A stretch of 6,822 nucleotides of DNA from an uncultured Allomuricauda sp. (GTDB lineage Bacteria; Bacteroidota; Bacteroidia; Flavobacteriales; Flavobacteriaceae), in the NCBI GenBank assembly GCA_937911965.1, contig CALDPL010000470.1, positions 1 through 6,822 of the forward strand, read 5' to 3'. Positions within the stretch are counted from its first letter, which is position 1. Every line of letters starts with the position of its first letter. The position numbers and the translations under genes were made by a program. The notes under the pieces are model-generated. The model was given only the letters and a program-made list of their open reading frames with translations, was not told where the DNA came from and did not search any database. Shown here piece by piece: positions 1 to 6,483 of the stretch.

Positions 1-913
1 TATGCTTTTCGGCAATGTGACCAGTCCCATCAGGCAATTGCACAGGATCTATGACGAGATCAACGACGCCCTGATCTATTCCGAGTCCTTCTTTGAAATC
101 ATGGAAGCGGAGGATGAAAGGGAAACCTCCGGTTCCTTTATTCCCCAAAAGTTGGAAGGGAACATAAAGATGAAGAATGTCGATTTCACCTATCCCAACG
201 GGACCAAGGCCCTGCATGGGGTTTCCATGACCATACCCCCCAATACCATAACGGCATTGGTGGGCCTCAGTGGTGCCGGTAAAAGTACCGTGGTGAATCT
301 ATTGGACAAATTCTACAGCCCCCAATCGGGTGAAATCCTATTGGATGGACGCGACCTCCAGGAGTACGATACCCACTGGCTGAGGAACAAGATCGGGCTG
401 GTGCTCCAAAGGAACCATATCTTTGGAGGCAGCATTATGGAGAATATACGGTACGGAAAACCCGGTGCCAGCGAGGAAGAGGTCTTCGAAGCGGCCAAAA
501 AGGCCTATATACACGATCAGATCATGGAACTCCCCCAAGGCTATGGGTCCAAGGCAAGTTTACTCTCAGGGGGACAACAGCAACGGATTTCCATAGCCAG
601 GATGTTTCTGAAAAACCCCCCGATCATCTTTTTGGACGAACCCACTGCCAGTCTGGATGCCATTGCCACCCAAGAGATCAAGAACAGTTTGGACGCCATC
701 AAAAAAGACCGTACCGTGATCATCATCTCACACAGTATTTCCCAGATCATCGATGCGGAAAACGTGATTGTCCTGGACAAGGGCCGGGTGATGGAGCAAG
801 GGACCCATGAGGAACTGTACTCCAAAAATGGAAAATACCATGAAATCTTCAGTGCCATGGCCAACAGCCTTAACCTGGAAAAGATTTCAGATACCTTGAG
901 CGACCTTCAATAG
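1..913 (+). CDS. ABC exporter, C-terminal part with ATP-binding domain (5' end outside window)
   Basis: Energy-coupling half of an ATP-driven exporter in the inner membrane. Residue numbers count from the ATG at position 2, which is probably internal: family members carry about six membrane helices before this point, and the first ~35 residues here look like the end of that domain (GNVTSPIRQL, then an amphipathic stretch running into the ATPase). The nucleotide-binding domain is complete: Walker A GLSGAGKST (88-96), Q-loop LVLQ (133-136), signature LSGGQ (188-192), Walker B IIFLDEP (208-214), D-loop SLDA (217-220) and switch histidine H244. It ends with a normal TAG. The fused layout and SPIRQL-type linker are typical of MsbA-like lipid/drug exporters (subfamily B). 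The substrate cannot be read from this part, so lipid A flippase, multidrug or peptide export all remain possible. No terminator-like hairpin follows. Confidence 0.93.
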   Translation, partial: MLFGNVTSPIRQLHRIYDEINDALIYSESFFEIMEAEDERETSGSFIPQKLEGNIKMKNVDFTYPNGTKALHGVSMTIPPNTITALVGLSGAGKSTVVNLLDKFYSPQSGEILLDGRDLQEYDTHWLRNKIGLVLQRNHIFGGSIMENIRYGKPGASEEEVFEAAKKAYIHDQIMELPQGYGSKASLLSGGQQQRISIARMFLKNPPIIFLDEPTASLDAIATQEIKNSLDAIKKDRTVIIISHSISQIIDAENVIVLDKGRVMEQGTHEELYSKNGKYHEIFSAMANSLNLEKISDTLSDLQ

Positions 914-942
914 GAAGGACAGATATTCGACTTGGACACCGT

Positions 943-973
943 TTGCTTTTTGCATAAATTCAACTTGAATTTG
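943..973 (+). promoter_or_regulatory. Weak Bacteroidota-type promoter candidate for the nuclease fusion gene
   Basis: TTG at 943-945 lies 20 bases before TGAATTTG at 966-973, which matches the Bacteroidota -7 consensus TAnnTTTG at all but one fixed position. Spacing fits the known -33/-7 arrangement. If used, transcription would begin only a few bases before the GTG start at 986. One mismatch and a common -33 triplet make this a tentative call. Confidence 0.22.
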
Positions 974-985
974 GAACCATAGTTT

Positions 986-2356
986 GTGTATGCCATCATT
1001 GACATAGAGACCACCGGCAACGGCGTAAAGGGAAACAAAATCACCGAGCTTTCCCTTTTCCGGCATGATGGCCACAAAATCGTCGATGAATTCACCTCCT
1101 TGGTGAACCCCCAATGCCCTATTCCCCAATTTATCACAGGTCTGACGGGCATCGACGATCAAATGGTCCGCTTCGCCCCCATGTTCCAGGATTTGGCACA
1201 GACCATTTTGGAGTTGACCGAAGGGTGTGTCTTTGTGGCCCATTCCGTGAATTTTGATTACGGGGTAATCCAGGAGGAGTTCTCCCGGTTGGGCATCGAT
1301 TTCAGGAGGAAAAAACTGTGTACGGTGAGAATGTCCCGCAAGCTCATCCCCGGCCTGAGTTCCTACTCTTTGGGCAAACTGTGCTCTGCGGTCCAAATCC
1401 CCTTGGTGGACCGGCACAGGGCCCGAGGGGATGCCCATGCCACAGTGCTCCTTTTTGAAAAGTTACTGCGGCATCCGGATGCGGACCCCCTGATAAAAAC
1501 CTTTCTAAATGCCAAGAGCCAAGAGGCCACCCTCCCCCCTTTGTTGCCGAAATCTGTCCTTGACGGGATTCCCCAAAAGCCCGGAATCTATTATTTCAAG
1601 AATCAAAAAGGGGAAATCATTTATGTGGGCAAGGCCGTGAACCTAAAAAAAAGGGTGATCGGTCACTTGTACGACAAATCGGTCCGGGAAATTCAGATGT
1701 GCCGGGAAACGGCAGACATAACATATACCCTTTCGGGCAGTGAACTCCTGGCCCTTTTGATGGAGTCCGCGGAAATCAAAAGATTGTTTCCACAGTACAA
1801 CAGGGCCCAAAAAAGAATGCCAAGGCGATATGCCATTTTTGCCTACCAAGACAGGAACGGGATACAACATTTGGCCTATAACCCAATCAAAGGGGTTCCC
1901 AAACCCCTGAAGGTCCTATACAGCCAAACGGAATGCCGGGCCTATTTGGAGAAACTCTGCAAAGGGTTTTCCCTTTGTCCGAAATACTGCCAGCTACAAA
2001 ATACCCCATCGGCCTGCGCCCACCATGAGATCAACAGTTGTGAAGGCATTTGCAGGGAGGAAGAATCCGTAGAGGCCTATAATACAAAAGTGGAACAAGC
2101 CATTGCCCATATGGCAGAGTTGTCCTCGAAATCGACTTTCATCAGGGAGCAGGGCCGGGAACCGGGGGAACAGGCCGTGGTACTCATCTCCGATGGGATA
2201 TACAAGGGATATGGATTCATAGATTCCGAACTGGAACTCTCCTGTCTTGAAGACCTTGAAGCCTACATCACGCCTCAAAGGAATACTGTGGAGACCGATA
2301 GCATCCTGTCGAGCTACCTTTTGAAACACGCCAATACCAAGGTTTTCATCCTTTGA
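986..2356 (+). CDS. DnaQ-like 3'-5' exonuclease fused to a GIY-YIG (UvrC/Cho-like) endonuclease
   Basis: Likely a cytoplasmic DNA repair nuclease of 456 aa. Residues ~1-165 are a DEDDh exonuclease: Exo I DIETTG (D6, E8), Exo II HSVNFD (D91), Exo III HRARGD (H144, D149). Residues ~195-275 are a GIY-YIG nuclease like the UvrC N-terminus and Cho: GIY (200-202), YVG (213-215), R223, E260 and N272 sit at the expected spacing of the UvrC 3'-incision site. A cysteine group follows (C331, C335, C344, C352, C356); its last three resemble the UvrC cluster C-x7-C-x3-C. The C-terminus (GIYKGYGFID at 404-413) is unassigned. The UvrC RNase H-like and helix-hairpin-helix domains are absent. Start is GTG: an in-frame TAG lies at 980-982 and the catalytic DIETTG would be lost with a later start. 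Such fusions are known in Bacteroidota and Actinobacteria; their in vivo role is poorly defined. Confidence 0.92.
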   Translation: MYAIIDIETTGNGVKGNKITELSLFRHDGHKIVDEFTSLVNPQCPIPQFITGLTGIDDQMVRFAPMFQDLAQTILELTEGCVFVAHSVNFDYGVIQEEFSRLGIDFRRKKLCTVRMSRKLIPGLSSYSLGKLCSAVQIPLVDRHRARGDAHATVLLFEKLLRHPDADPLIKTFLNAKSQEATLPPLLPKSVLDGIPQKPGIYYFKNQKGEIIYVGKAVNLKKRVIGHLYDKSVREIQMCRETADITYTLSGSELLALLMESAEIKRLFPQYNRAQKRMPRRYAIFAYQDRNGIQHLAYNPIKGVPKPLKVLYSQTECRAYLEKLCKGFSLCPKYCQLQNTPSACAHHEINSCEGICREEESVEAYNTKVEQAIAHMAELSSKSTFIREQGREPGEQAVVLISDGIYKGYGFIDSELELSCLEDLEAYITPQRNTVETDSILSSYLLKHANTKVFIL

Positions 2357-2396
2357 TGAAGCCCAGGACACCGATGTCAAAACCCTATGGGATGTC

Positions 2397-3173
2397 TTAA
2401 ACCTCCGGTCTAAGGACTACCTTAAATTCCGCGGTCCCCTCCAAGGTTCTGAACCCTTTGTGTAATTCCTGTTGTTCCACATCATAGGGATAAAAGGTTA
2501 TGGGCTCCACGCACACCATGTTTTTCACCTCGGTCCAGCACATGAAATGACCAAAACCTTCGGTTTCCAAAGTGAGTTCCTTGGTATCCCTTAGGGTAAT
2601 GGAATTGCAGTCCGCAACCTGAAGGGCCCTGCTTCCCGCAGACAACACCTTCCTTAGGGGGATTTTCCTGTCCATGGTCCGTATGATCGGATTCTTGGAA
2701 TACAGTTTGAATGCCGGGTGATATCCCAACATAAAGGGCATGCCCTGCTCCCCATTGATCCGAAATGTAATTTCCAGGGAGTCCTCCTTCAGGGAGAAGG
2801 ATTTTTCAAAAACAAAATCATAGCGCCAGTACATTAGGGGCAGTGTGGATTTTTCCGGGTACTTGGAATTACGGATAGGGCTCCCTGCTTTATACTCCTT
2901 GATGAATTTGGCGGAATTTCCACCTAGGGAGACCATGCCATAAGGCATTCTTCGGAGCAGGCCATGTTGGTCCTGAAAGGCATCCCCTTTGGGGGTTTTC
3001 ACGCTAAATCCAACCTGATCCAAAGGACCTATGATCGGGAACATTTCCGTATCGGAACTCCCCCAGCCCGGGCTTCCTTTTTGGTGAATGAACTGATGGC
3101 CGTCAGCCACAAAACTGATCAGTTCCCCTTTCTCTATACCTGCTGTCGTATTGTGTGATCTGAGTTCTATCAT
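2397..3173 (-). CDS. Aldose 1-epimerase (mutarotase) family protein
   Basis: Probably interconverts the alpha and beta anomers of a free aldose or sugar phosphate in the cytoplasm; no signal peptide is seen. The 258-aa length suits the shorter LacX-like branch of the GalM superfamily rather than the ~340-aa GalM proper. Expected landmarks are in order: MFPIIGPL (44-51), a histidine in DQHGLLR (H70), the catalytic histidine in LGYHPAF (H152), and the catalytic base in CVEPITFYP (E223). These match the positions of the two His and one Glu of the galactose mutarotase active site. The ATG at 3171-3173 gives a natural N-terminus (MIELRSHNTTAGIEKGELIS) that begins directly with the first beta strands; no Shine-Dalgarno is visible. 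It converges on the nuclease fusion gene with 40 bp between the stops and no convincing terminator. No sugar operon is next to it, so the substrate is unknown. Confidence 0.88.
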   Translation of the reverse strand: MIELRSHNTTAGIEKGELISFVADGHQFIHQKGSPGWGSSDTEMFPIIGPLDQVGFSVKTPKGDAFQDQHGLLRRMPYGMVSLGGNSAKFIKEYKAGSPIRNSKYPEKSTLPLMYWRYDFVFEKSFSLKEDSLEITFRINGEQGMPFMLGYHPAFKLYSKNPIIRTMDRKIPLRKVLSAGSRALQVADCNSITLRDTKELTLETEGFGHFMCWTEVKNMVCVEPITFYPYDVEQQELHKGFRTLEGTAEFKVVLRPEV

Positions 3174-3191
3174 GGTTAAGGATTTGTTATT

Positions 3192-3380
3192 TCAGTCAAT
3201 ATACTCCAAAAAGTCGATTATATTAATCGTCATGGCCTCCAACGGTATATTGTTCATTGGACTTTTTCTTATATTGTACGTCTGGTTTTTCATGAGTGGA
3301 TTTACAAAGAACAGTACCATTTGATCGGCATCCATACGATAACTTTTTTGAGTTTCGAAACCTTCGTTGTGCGGCCCTTC
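3192..3380 (-). pseudogene. Possible remnant or small gene resembling a cytochrome c C-terminal segment
   Basis: Minus-strand open stretch of 62 codons directly after, and in the same frame as, the TGA of the membrane-protein gene, ending in TGA at 3192-3194. Its translation is balanced and protein-like: EGPHNEGFETQKSYR, then an ATG at 3335 giving 47 aa that begins MDADQMVLFFVNP and ends INIIDFLEYID. The order GP...DQMVLFFVNP...SPMNNIP...IIDFLEYI resembles the last ~60 residues of class I cytochromes c, where a GP-type loop, an F(I/V)xNP helix, an axial-Met loop and a final IxxYL-type helix occur in this order. The heme-binding CxxCH that should precede it is absent, so it would be a truncated relic; otherwise it is a 47-aa orphan starting at 3335. 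This rests on recall of family pattern, not an alignment. An antisense ORF of 50 codons overlaps it. Confidence 0.3.
3215..3229. repeat. Short perfect inverted repeat upstream of the epimerase gene
   Basis: CGATTA (3215-3220), spacer TAT, TAATCG (3224-3229): a perfect 6-bp inverted repeat about 42 bp before the epimerase start on the minus strand. It could be an operator half-site pair, but it lies in A+T-rich DNA, overlaps the possible cytochrome remnant, and short palindromes arise by chance. No run of T follows on either strand, so it is not a terminator. Confidence 0.25.
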
Positions 3381-3926
3381 TCATTTGACTTTTTTCCTGT
3401 TTCTTAAAATTAACAAGGTGACCAAATAAATCAAAACAATCCCAAAAGGGATGACTATAAATCTATGCTCGGGCAAAAGATACCAAAGGGTGAGGACCAA
3501 AATCGTTCTACTTAGGGCATGAAAAATTCCAACCCAATGTTTTACGATCCAAGAGAAGGGTACCCACATCAATCCGGTCAGAATACCAACAGACATGGGC
3601 AGGGAGGAATGGTCGACCAGGAAAAACGGTATCGCAATGGCGTATACAAGAATGGCCTGGGCGGCCGTAAAGAGAAAGAGGGTGTCGAATTCGTTCTTTG
3701 GCTTGCTTTTGTCCAGGAAATTTTCACCAGTGAATTTTGAGAGAAACAGGCCGAGATACACAATACTCCCCGTTCCGATGAAAATTGACCAAACCGCTAT
3801 AAAATCCGAGAAAAACAATCCGATTGTTCCAATTATGGACCAAACGATCATCCCGGCCAAGGGGGTCGCAAGAAATTTTTGATCGATAAATTCAATCCGC
3901 TGTTGTTCCAGTGTTCTTTCGTGCAT
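3381..3926 (-). CDS. Six-helix integral membrane protein of unknown function (DUF7010-like)
   Basis: 181-aa inner-membrane protein with a short charged N-terminus (MHERTLEQQRIEFIDQKF), about six hydrophobic segments (roughly 22-40, 42-63, 83-103, 108-127, 130-150, 155-174) and a basic tail (RNRKKVK). The basic residues after the last helix predict a cytoplasmic C-terminus. The overall length, the FLSKFTGENF loop after helix 2 and the later pair of helices rich in W, P and G remind me of the small DUF7010 membrane family, but I cannot confirm this and no catalytic motif is visible. The ATG at 3924-3926 follows an A+T-rich 85-bp leader without a clear ribosome binding site. It follows the LolC/E-like permease on the same strand with that gap between them, so co-transcription is possible. 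Coding is supported by a long uninterrupted frame with coherent membrane topology; the function is not assigned. Confidence 0.78.
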   Translation of the reverse strand: MHERTLEQQRIEFIDQKFLATPLAGMIVWSIIGTIGLFFSDFIAVWSIFIGTGSIVYLGLFLSKFTGENFLDKSKPKNEFDTLFLFTAAQAILVYAIAIPFFLVDHSSLPMSVGILTGLMWVPFSWIVKHWVGIFHALSRTILVLTLWYLLPEHRFIVIPFGIVLIYLVTLLILRNRKKVK

Positions 3927-4011
3927 AGGGAGGTTGGATCAGTTTTATTCTTTTTTAGTTTTAATTTTCTTATCAGTGTTTTTTTATCCGGCACAGCCCG
4001 TACACATCCAT

Positions 4012-5253
4012 CTACTCAAACTGCATGGCCTTTACGGGACTTATCTTGGAAATGATCAGGGAGGGCAACAAAAGCATCAACAGACAGAGTACCATCACTC
4101 CTAGGTTCAGAAGTAGAATGGTGGGCAGTCCAATATCTATTGGAATATACTCTATATAGTATTCCTCCGGATTGGGGAACTTGAACATTCTGTACCGATC
4201 CTGAAGAAAGATGATCCCCAAACCGATGATATTGCCCCACAACAGCCCGATTCCTATCAAATAGGCCGCATTGTACAGAAACACCTTCCGTATGCTCCAA
4301 TTGGAGGATCCCAAGGCCTTTAAGATCCCTATCATTTGGGTGCGCTCCAAAATAAGCACCAAAAGGGCGGTGACCATATTGATGCCCCCCACGATGATGA
4401 TGATCCCGATGATCAGGGCGATGTTGAAGTCAAAGAGCGCTGTCCATTCAAAGATTCTGTAATACTTGGTCTTGATGTCCTGGGAATCCAAGCTGGAAAG
4501 GGTCTTTCCATAAATTTCGTTGCTCTTTTCCCCCAATTGGCCAAAGTCGTCCAAAAACACCTCAAAATTCCCGATCTGGTCCTCTTCCCAACGGTTCATG
4601 CGCTGTATGTGCCTCAAGTCCACAAAGACATAGGTGGCATCGAATTCCTCAAAGCCACTGTCGTAGATGCCCACGATATCAAACCTTCTGTTGTTGGGAA
4701 TCTGGGACGGATCCCCATCCTTTAAAAAGAAGGAATTGAAGCGGTCCCCCAGTTTCAATTGCAGGCGATCGGCCAATTTTCTGGAGATCAACACCTCCTC
4801 GTTCAAATCTCCCGAATAATCCGGAAGCCTCCCTTCCACCAGAAACTCATCAAAGGCGGACCAATCATAATCCCGGCCCACCCCTTTTGCCAAAATCCCC
4901 TCAAAGGTATCCTCGGTACGGATGATTCCCCCTTTGGTGGCCACGGCCTGTACATGCCGAACGCCTTCGACAATATTGAAATCGGGATAAAATTCCTGAT
5001 GGATGGAAAGGGGCTTTACCGAAACCTCGGAGGCGTTGTTGTCGTAATTGGAAATTTGTATATGTCCGTTGAAAGCGGAAATCTTTTCTCTGATCTTGGT
5101 CTGCAGGCCCACCCCGGTCGCGACTGCAATGAGCATCACCACCAAACCGATCGCAATGGCGGCGATCGCAATTTTTATAATAGGGGCGGAAATATTAACT
5201 TTATCTTCCTTCCCTGTAATCAGGCGCTTGGCAATAAACAATTCTAAATTCAA
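4012..5253 (-). CDS. LolC/LolE-type ABC transporter permease (lipoprotein release family)
   Basis: 413-aa inner-membrane permease. In this family (MacB/FtsX fold) the protein works with a LolD-type ATPase to extract lipoproteins from the inner membrane for transfer to a carrier. Architecture fits: NLELFIAKRL start, helix 1 (~28-50), a periplasmic domain (~51-272), then helices at ~276-302, ~325-349 and ~376-402. The cytoplasmic loop ERTQMIGILKALG (303-315), the conserved ATPase-coupling region, follows helix 2. The end SPVKAMQFE is typical of the family. No ATPase gene is adjacent, so LolD must be encoded elsewhere; Bacteroidota commonly have one LolC/E-like subunit acting as a pair. The start is TTG at 5253: an in-frame TAA lies at 5266-5268, no ATG exists between, and the next residues match family N-termini. 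A perfect -7 box lies just upstream. A MacB-like efflux permease is a less likely alternative. Confidence 0.87.
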   Translation of the reverse strand: MNLELFIAKRLITGKEDKVNISAPIIKIAIAAIAIGLVVMLIAVATGVGLQTKIREKISAFNGHIQISNYDNNASEVSVKPLSIHQEFYPDFNIVEGVRHVQAVATKGGIIRTEDTFEGILAKGVGRDYDWSAFDEFLVEGRLPDYSGDLNEEVLISRKLADRLQLKLGDRFNSFFLKDGDPSQIPNNRRFDIVGIYDSGFEEFDATYVFVDLRHIQRMNRWEEDQIGNFEVFLDDFGQLGEKSNEIYGKTLSSLDSQDIKTKYYRIFEWTALFDFNIALIIGIIIIVGGINMVTALLVLILERTQMIGILKALGSSNWSIRKVFLYNAAYLIGIGLLWGNIIGLGIIFLQDRYRMFKFPNPEEYYIEYIPIDIGLPTILLLNLGVMVLCLLMLLLPSLIISKISPVKAMQFE

Positions 5254-5256
5254 AGG

Positions 5257-6483
5257 ATGCCCATTTTAACTATTTTCAAAAGTACAGTTTTATTGTTGTT
5301 CCTGGTATTTTCTTCCTGTAGGGGACAAGATTCCAAACCAACGGAACCTTCCACGGAACCCCAGATGGAACCCGCAGCGGAAATTGTGGTGGCCGCAAAT
5401 CGGACGGAGGCCTACCTGCCCCTGCTCCAAGGAAAAAAGGTAGGGGTCGTCGCCAATCCCACCACAGTGATATTCCATAAGGGGGGACATACCCATTTGG
5501 TGGATTCGCTGCTTTCTTTGGGCATTGAGGTCCAAATGGTCTTTGCCCCCGAACACGGCTTCAGGGGCACCGCCGATGCCGGGGAACACGTAAAGGATGG
5601 CGTGGATTCCAAAACCGGCCTTCCGATCATTTCCCTTTATGGGGAGAACAGAAAACCCAGCCCCGGACAATTGGAAGCCCTCGATGTCGTCGTCTTTGAT
5701 ATTCAGGACGTGGGAGTGCGCTTCTACACTTATATTGCCAGCATGCAATTGGTCATGGAGGCCTGTGCGCAGAACAATACCCCCTTGATTCTTCTGGACC
5801 GGCCCAATCCCAACGGCCACTATGTGGACGGGCCCACCCTTTTAAAGGAGCACAACAGCTATTTGGGATTGAACCCCGTTCCCCTGGTCTATGGAATGAC
5901 CTTGGGAGAGTACGCCCAGATGGTCAACGGAGAAGGTTGGTTGGAAGATGGGATCAAGGCGGACCTCACGGTAATTCCCTTGGAACATTACACCCATCAA
6001 TCCGAATACCATTTGCCGATCAGACCCTCCCCAAACCTGCCCAACGATGTGTCCATCACCCTCTACCCCAGTCTGGGATTGTTCGAAGGGACCAATGTCA
6101 ATGCGGGGCGGGGCACCGAGTTTCAGTTCCAGCGCTATGGGGCCTCCTTTTTGGACAGCACCCAATACGATTTCAGTTATGTTCCCCGACCCAATTTCGG
6201 GTCCAAGACCCCCAAGGAGGAGGGCAAGACCTGTTACGGCAGGGACCTTTCCCAGAGTCCCAGGATGGACAGGGTTTCCCTGCAATGGGTCATGGATGCC
6301 TACGACAATTCCGTGGACAAATCCAAATTCTTCCTCACCAGTGGCTTTACCAAACACGCGGGAACCCCCCTATTGCAACAACAGATCGAGGCCGGAATGT
6401 CCGAAGCGGAAATCAAGGCCGGATGGCAGGAAGATTTGGATGCCTTCAAAAAAATCAGGGAAGGCTATTTGATCTATGATTGA
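5257..6483 (+). CDS. namZ: Exo-beta-N-acetylmuramidase NamZ family lipoprotein (DUF1343, GH171)
   Basis: 408-aa secreted lipoprotein. NamZ enzymes cleave terminal N-acetylmuramic acid from the non-reducing end of peptidoglycan fragments, serving cell-wall turnover or scavenging. A lipoprotein signal (hydrophobic 9-18, FSSC, lipidated C21) is followed by a Pro/Glu/Thr-rich tether (~27-41). The DUF1343 domain fills the rest: KVGVVANPTTV (61-71), FAPEHGFRG (96-104), SLYGENRKP (126-134), FDIQDVGVRFYTYI (147-160), LDRPNPNG (180-187), YPSLGLFEGTNVNAGRGTEF (270-289) and FTKHAG (364-369). No internal gap or frameshift is seen. The ATG at 5257 is the only ATG giving the signal peptide; an in-frame TAA lies at 5245-5247. 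AAAGG abuts the ATG, too close for a normal Shine-Dalgarno. It is head-to-head with the permease (3 bp between) and overlaps the following convergent gene by 10 bp. The residue after Cys is Arg, and the acidic tether is compatible with outer-membrane or surface display. Confidence 0.93.
   Translation: MPILTIFKSTVLLLFLVFSSCRGQDSKPTEPSTEPQMEPAAEIVVAANRTEAYLPLLQGKKVGVVANPTTVIFHKGGHTHLVDSLLSLGIEVQMVFAPEHGFRGTADAGEHVKDGVDSKTGLPIISLYGENRKPSPGQLEALDVVVFDIQDVGVRFYTYIASMQLVMEACAQNNTPLILLDRPNPNGHYVDGPTLLKEHNSYLGLNPVPLVYGMTLGEYAQMVNGEGWLEDGIKADLTVIPLEHYTHQSEYHLPIRPSPNLPNDVSITLYPSLGLFEGTNVNAGRGTEFQFQRYGASFLDSTQYDFSYVPRPNFGSKTPKEEGKTCYGRDLSQSPRMDRVSLQWVMDAYDNSVDKSKFFLTSGFTKHAGTPLLQQQIEAGMSEAEIKAGWQEDLDAFKKIREGYLIYD
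5277..5284 (-). promoter_or_regulatory. Bacteroidota -7 promoter box for the LolC/E-like permease
   Basis: On the minus strand these bases read TACTTTTG, an exact match to TAnnTTTG. It sits 24-31 bases before the TTG start at 5253, which would give a leader of roughly 15-20 bases. No TTG -33 element is seen at the usual distance, which weakens the call. The box lies inside codons 7-10 of the divergent NamZ-like gene. Confidence 0.35.

Noticed and set aside
887..1438. Long minus-strand ORF (183 codons) opposite the nuclease fusion gene.
   Set aside because: Antisense shadow: the plus strand carries complete exonuclease motifs here, and the minus translation has no recognisable domain.
2367..2378. 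GACA-CCGA-TGTC as a terminator between the convergent nuclease and epimerase genes.
   Set aside because: The stem is only 4 bp with no T run on either strand; it is too weak to call.
3172..3324. Plus-strand 50-codon ORF encoding a hydrophobic peptide (MVKDLLFQSI... ending KNSTI), whose ATG shares the CATG with the epimerase start.
   Set aside because: Hydrophobic peptides are expected from T-rich non-coding DNA. Its start overlaps the epimerase start on the other strand and it is antisense to a more protein-like minus frame. It was kept only as a competitor to that frame.
3223..3384. Minus-strand ORF of 53 aa starting with an ATGA overlap at the stop of the six-helix membrane protein gene.
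   Set aside because: The overlap looks like translational coupling, but the product (MRRAAQRRFRNSKKL...) is an unbalanced basic sequence with no fold signal. The neighbouring frame reads much more like protein.
3927..4011. A+T-rich gap with A/T runs between the permease and the membrane protein gene, examined for a terminator or promoter.
   Set aside because: CGG-GCTGTG-CCG on the minus strand has a 3-bp stem and is followed by A rather than T residues. No TAnnTTTG box is present, so nothing was called.
5290..6357. Two long minus-strand ORFs (5290-5820 and 5842-6357) opposite namZ, plus a 180-codon ORF at 5937-6479 in another plus frame.
   Set aside because: The NamZ frame holds all family motifs without interruption. 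The others are shadows favoured by the codon bias of this region and contain repetitive G/P/R-rich sequence.
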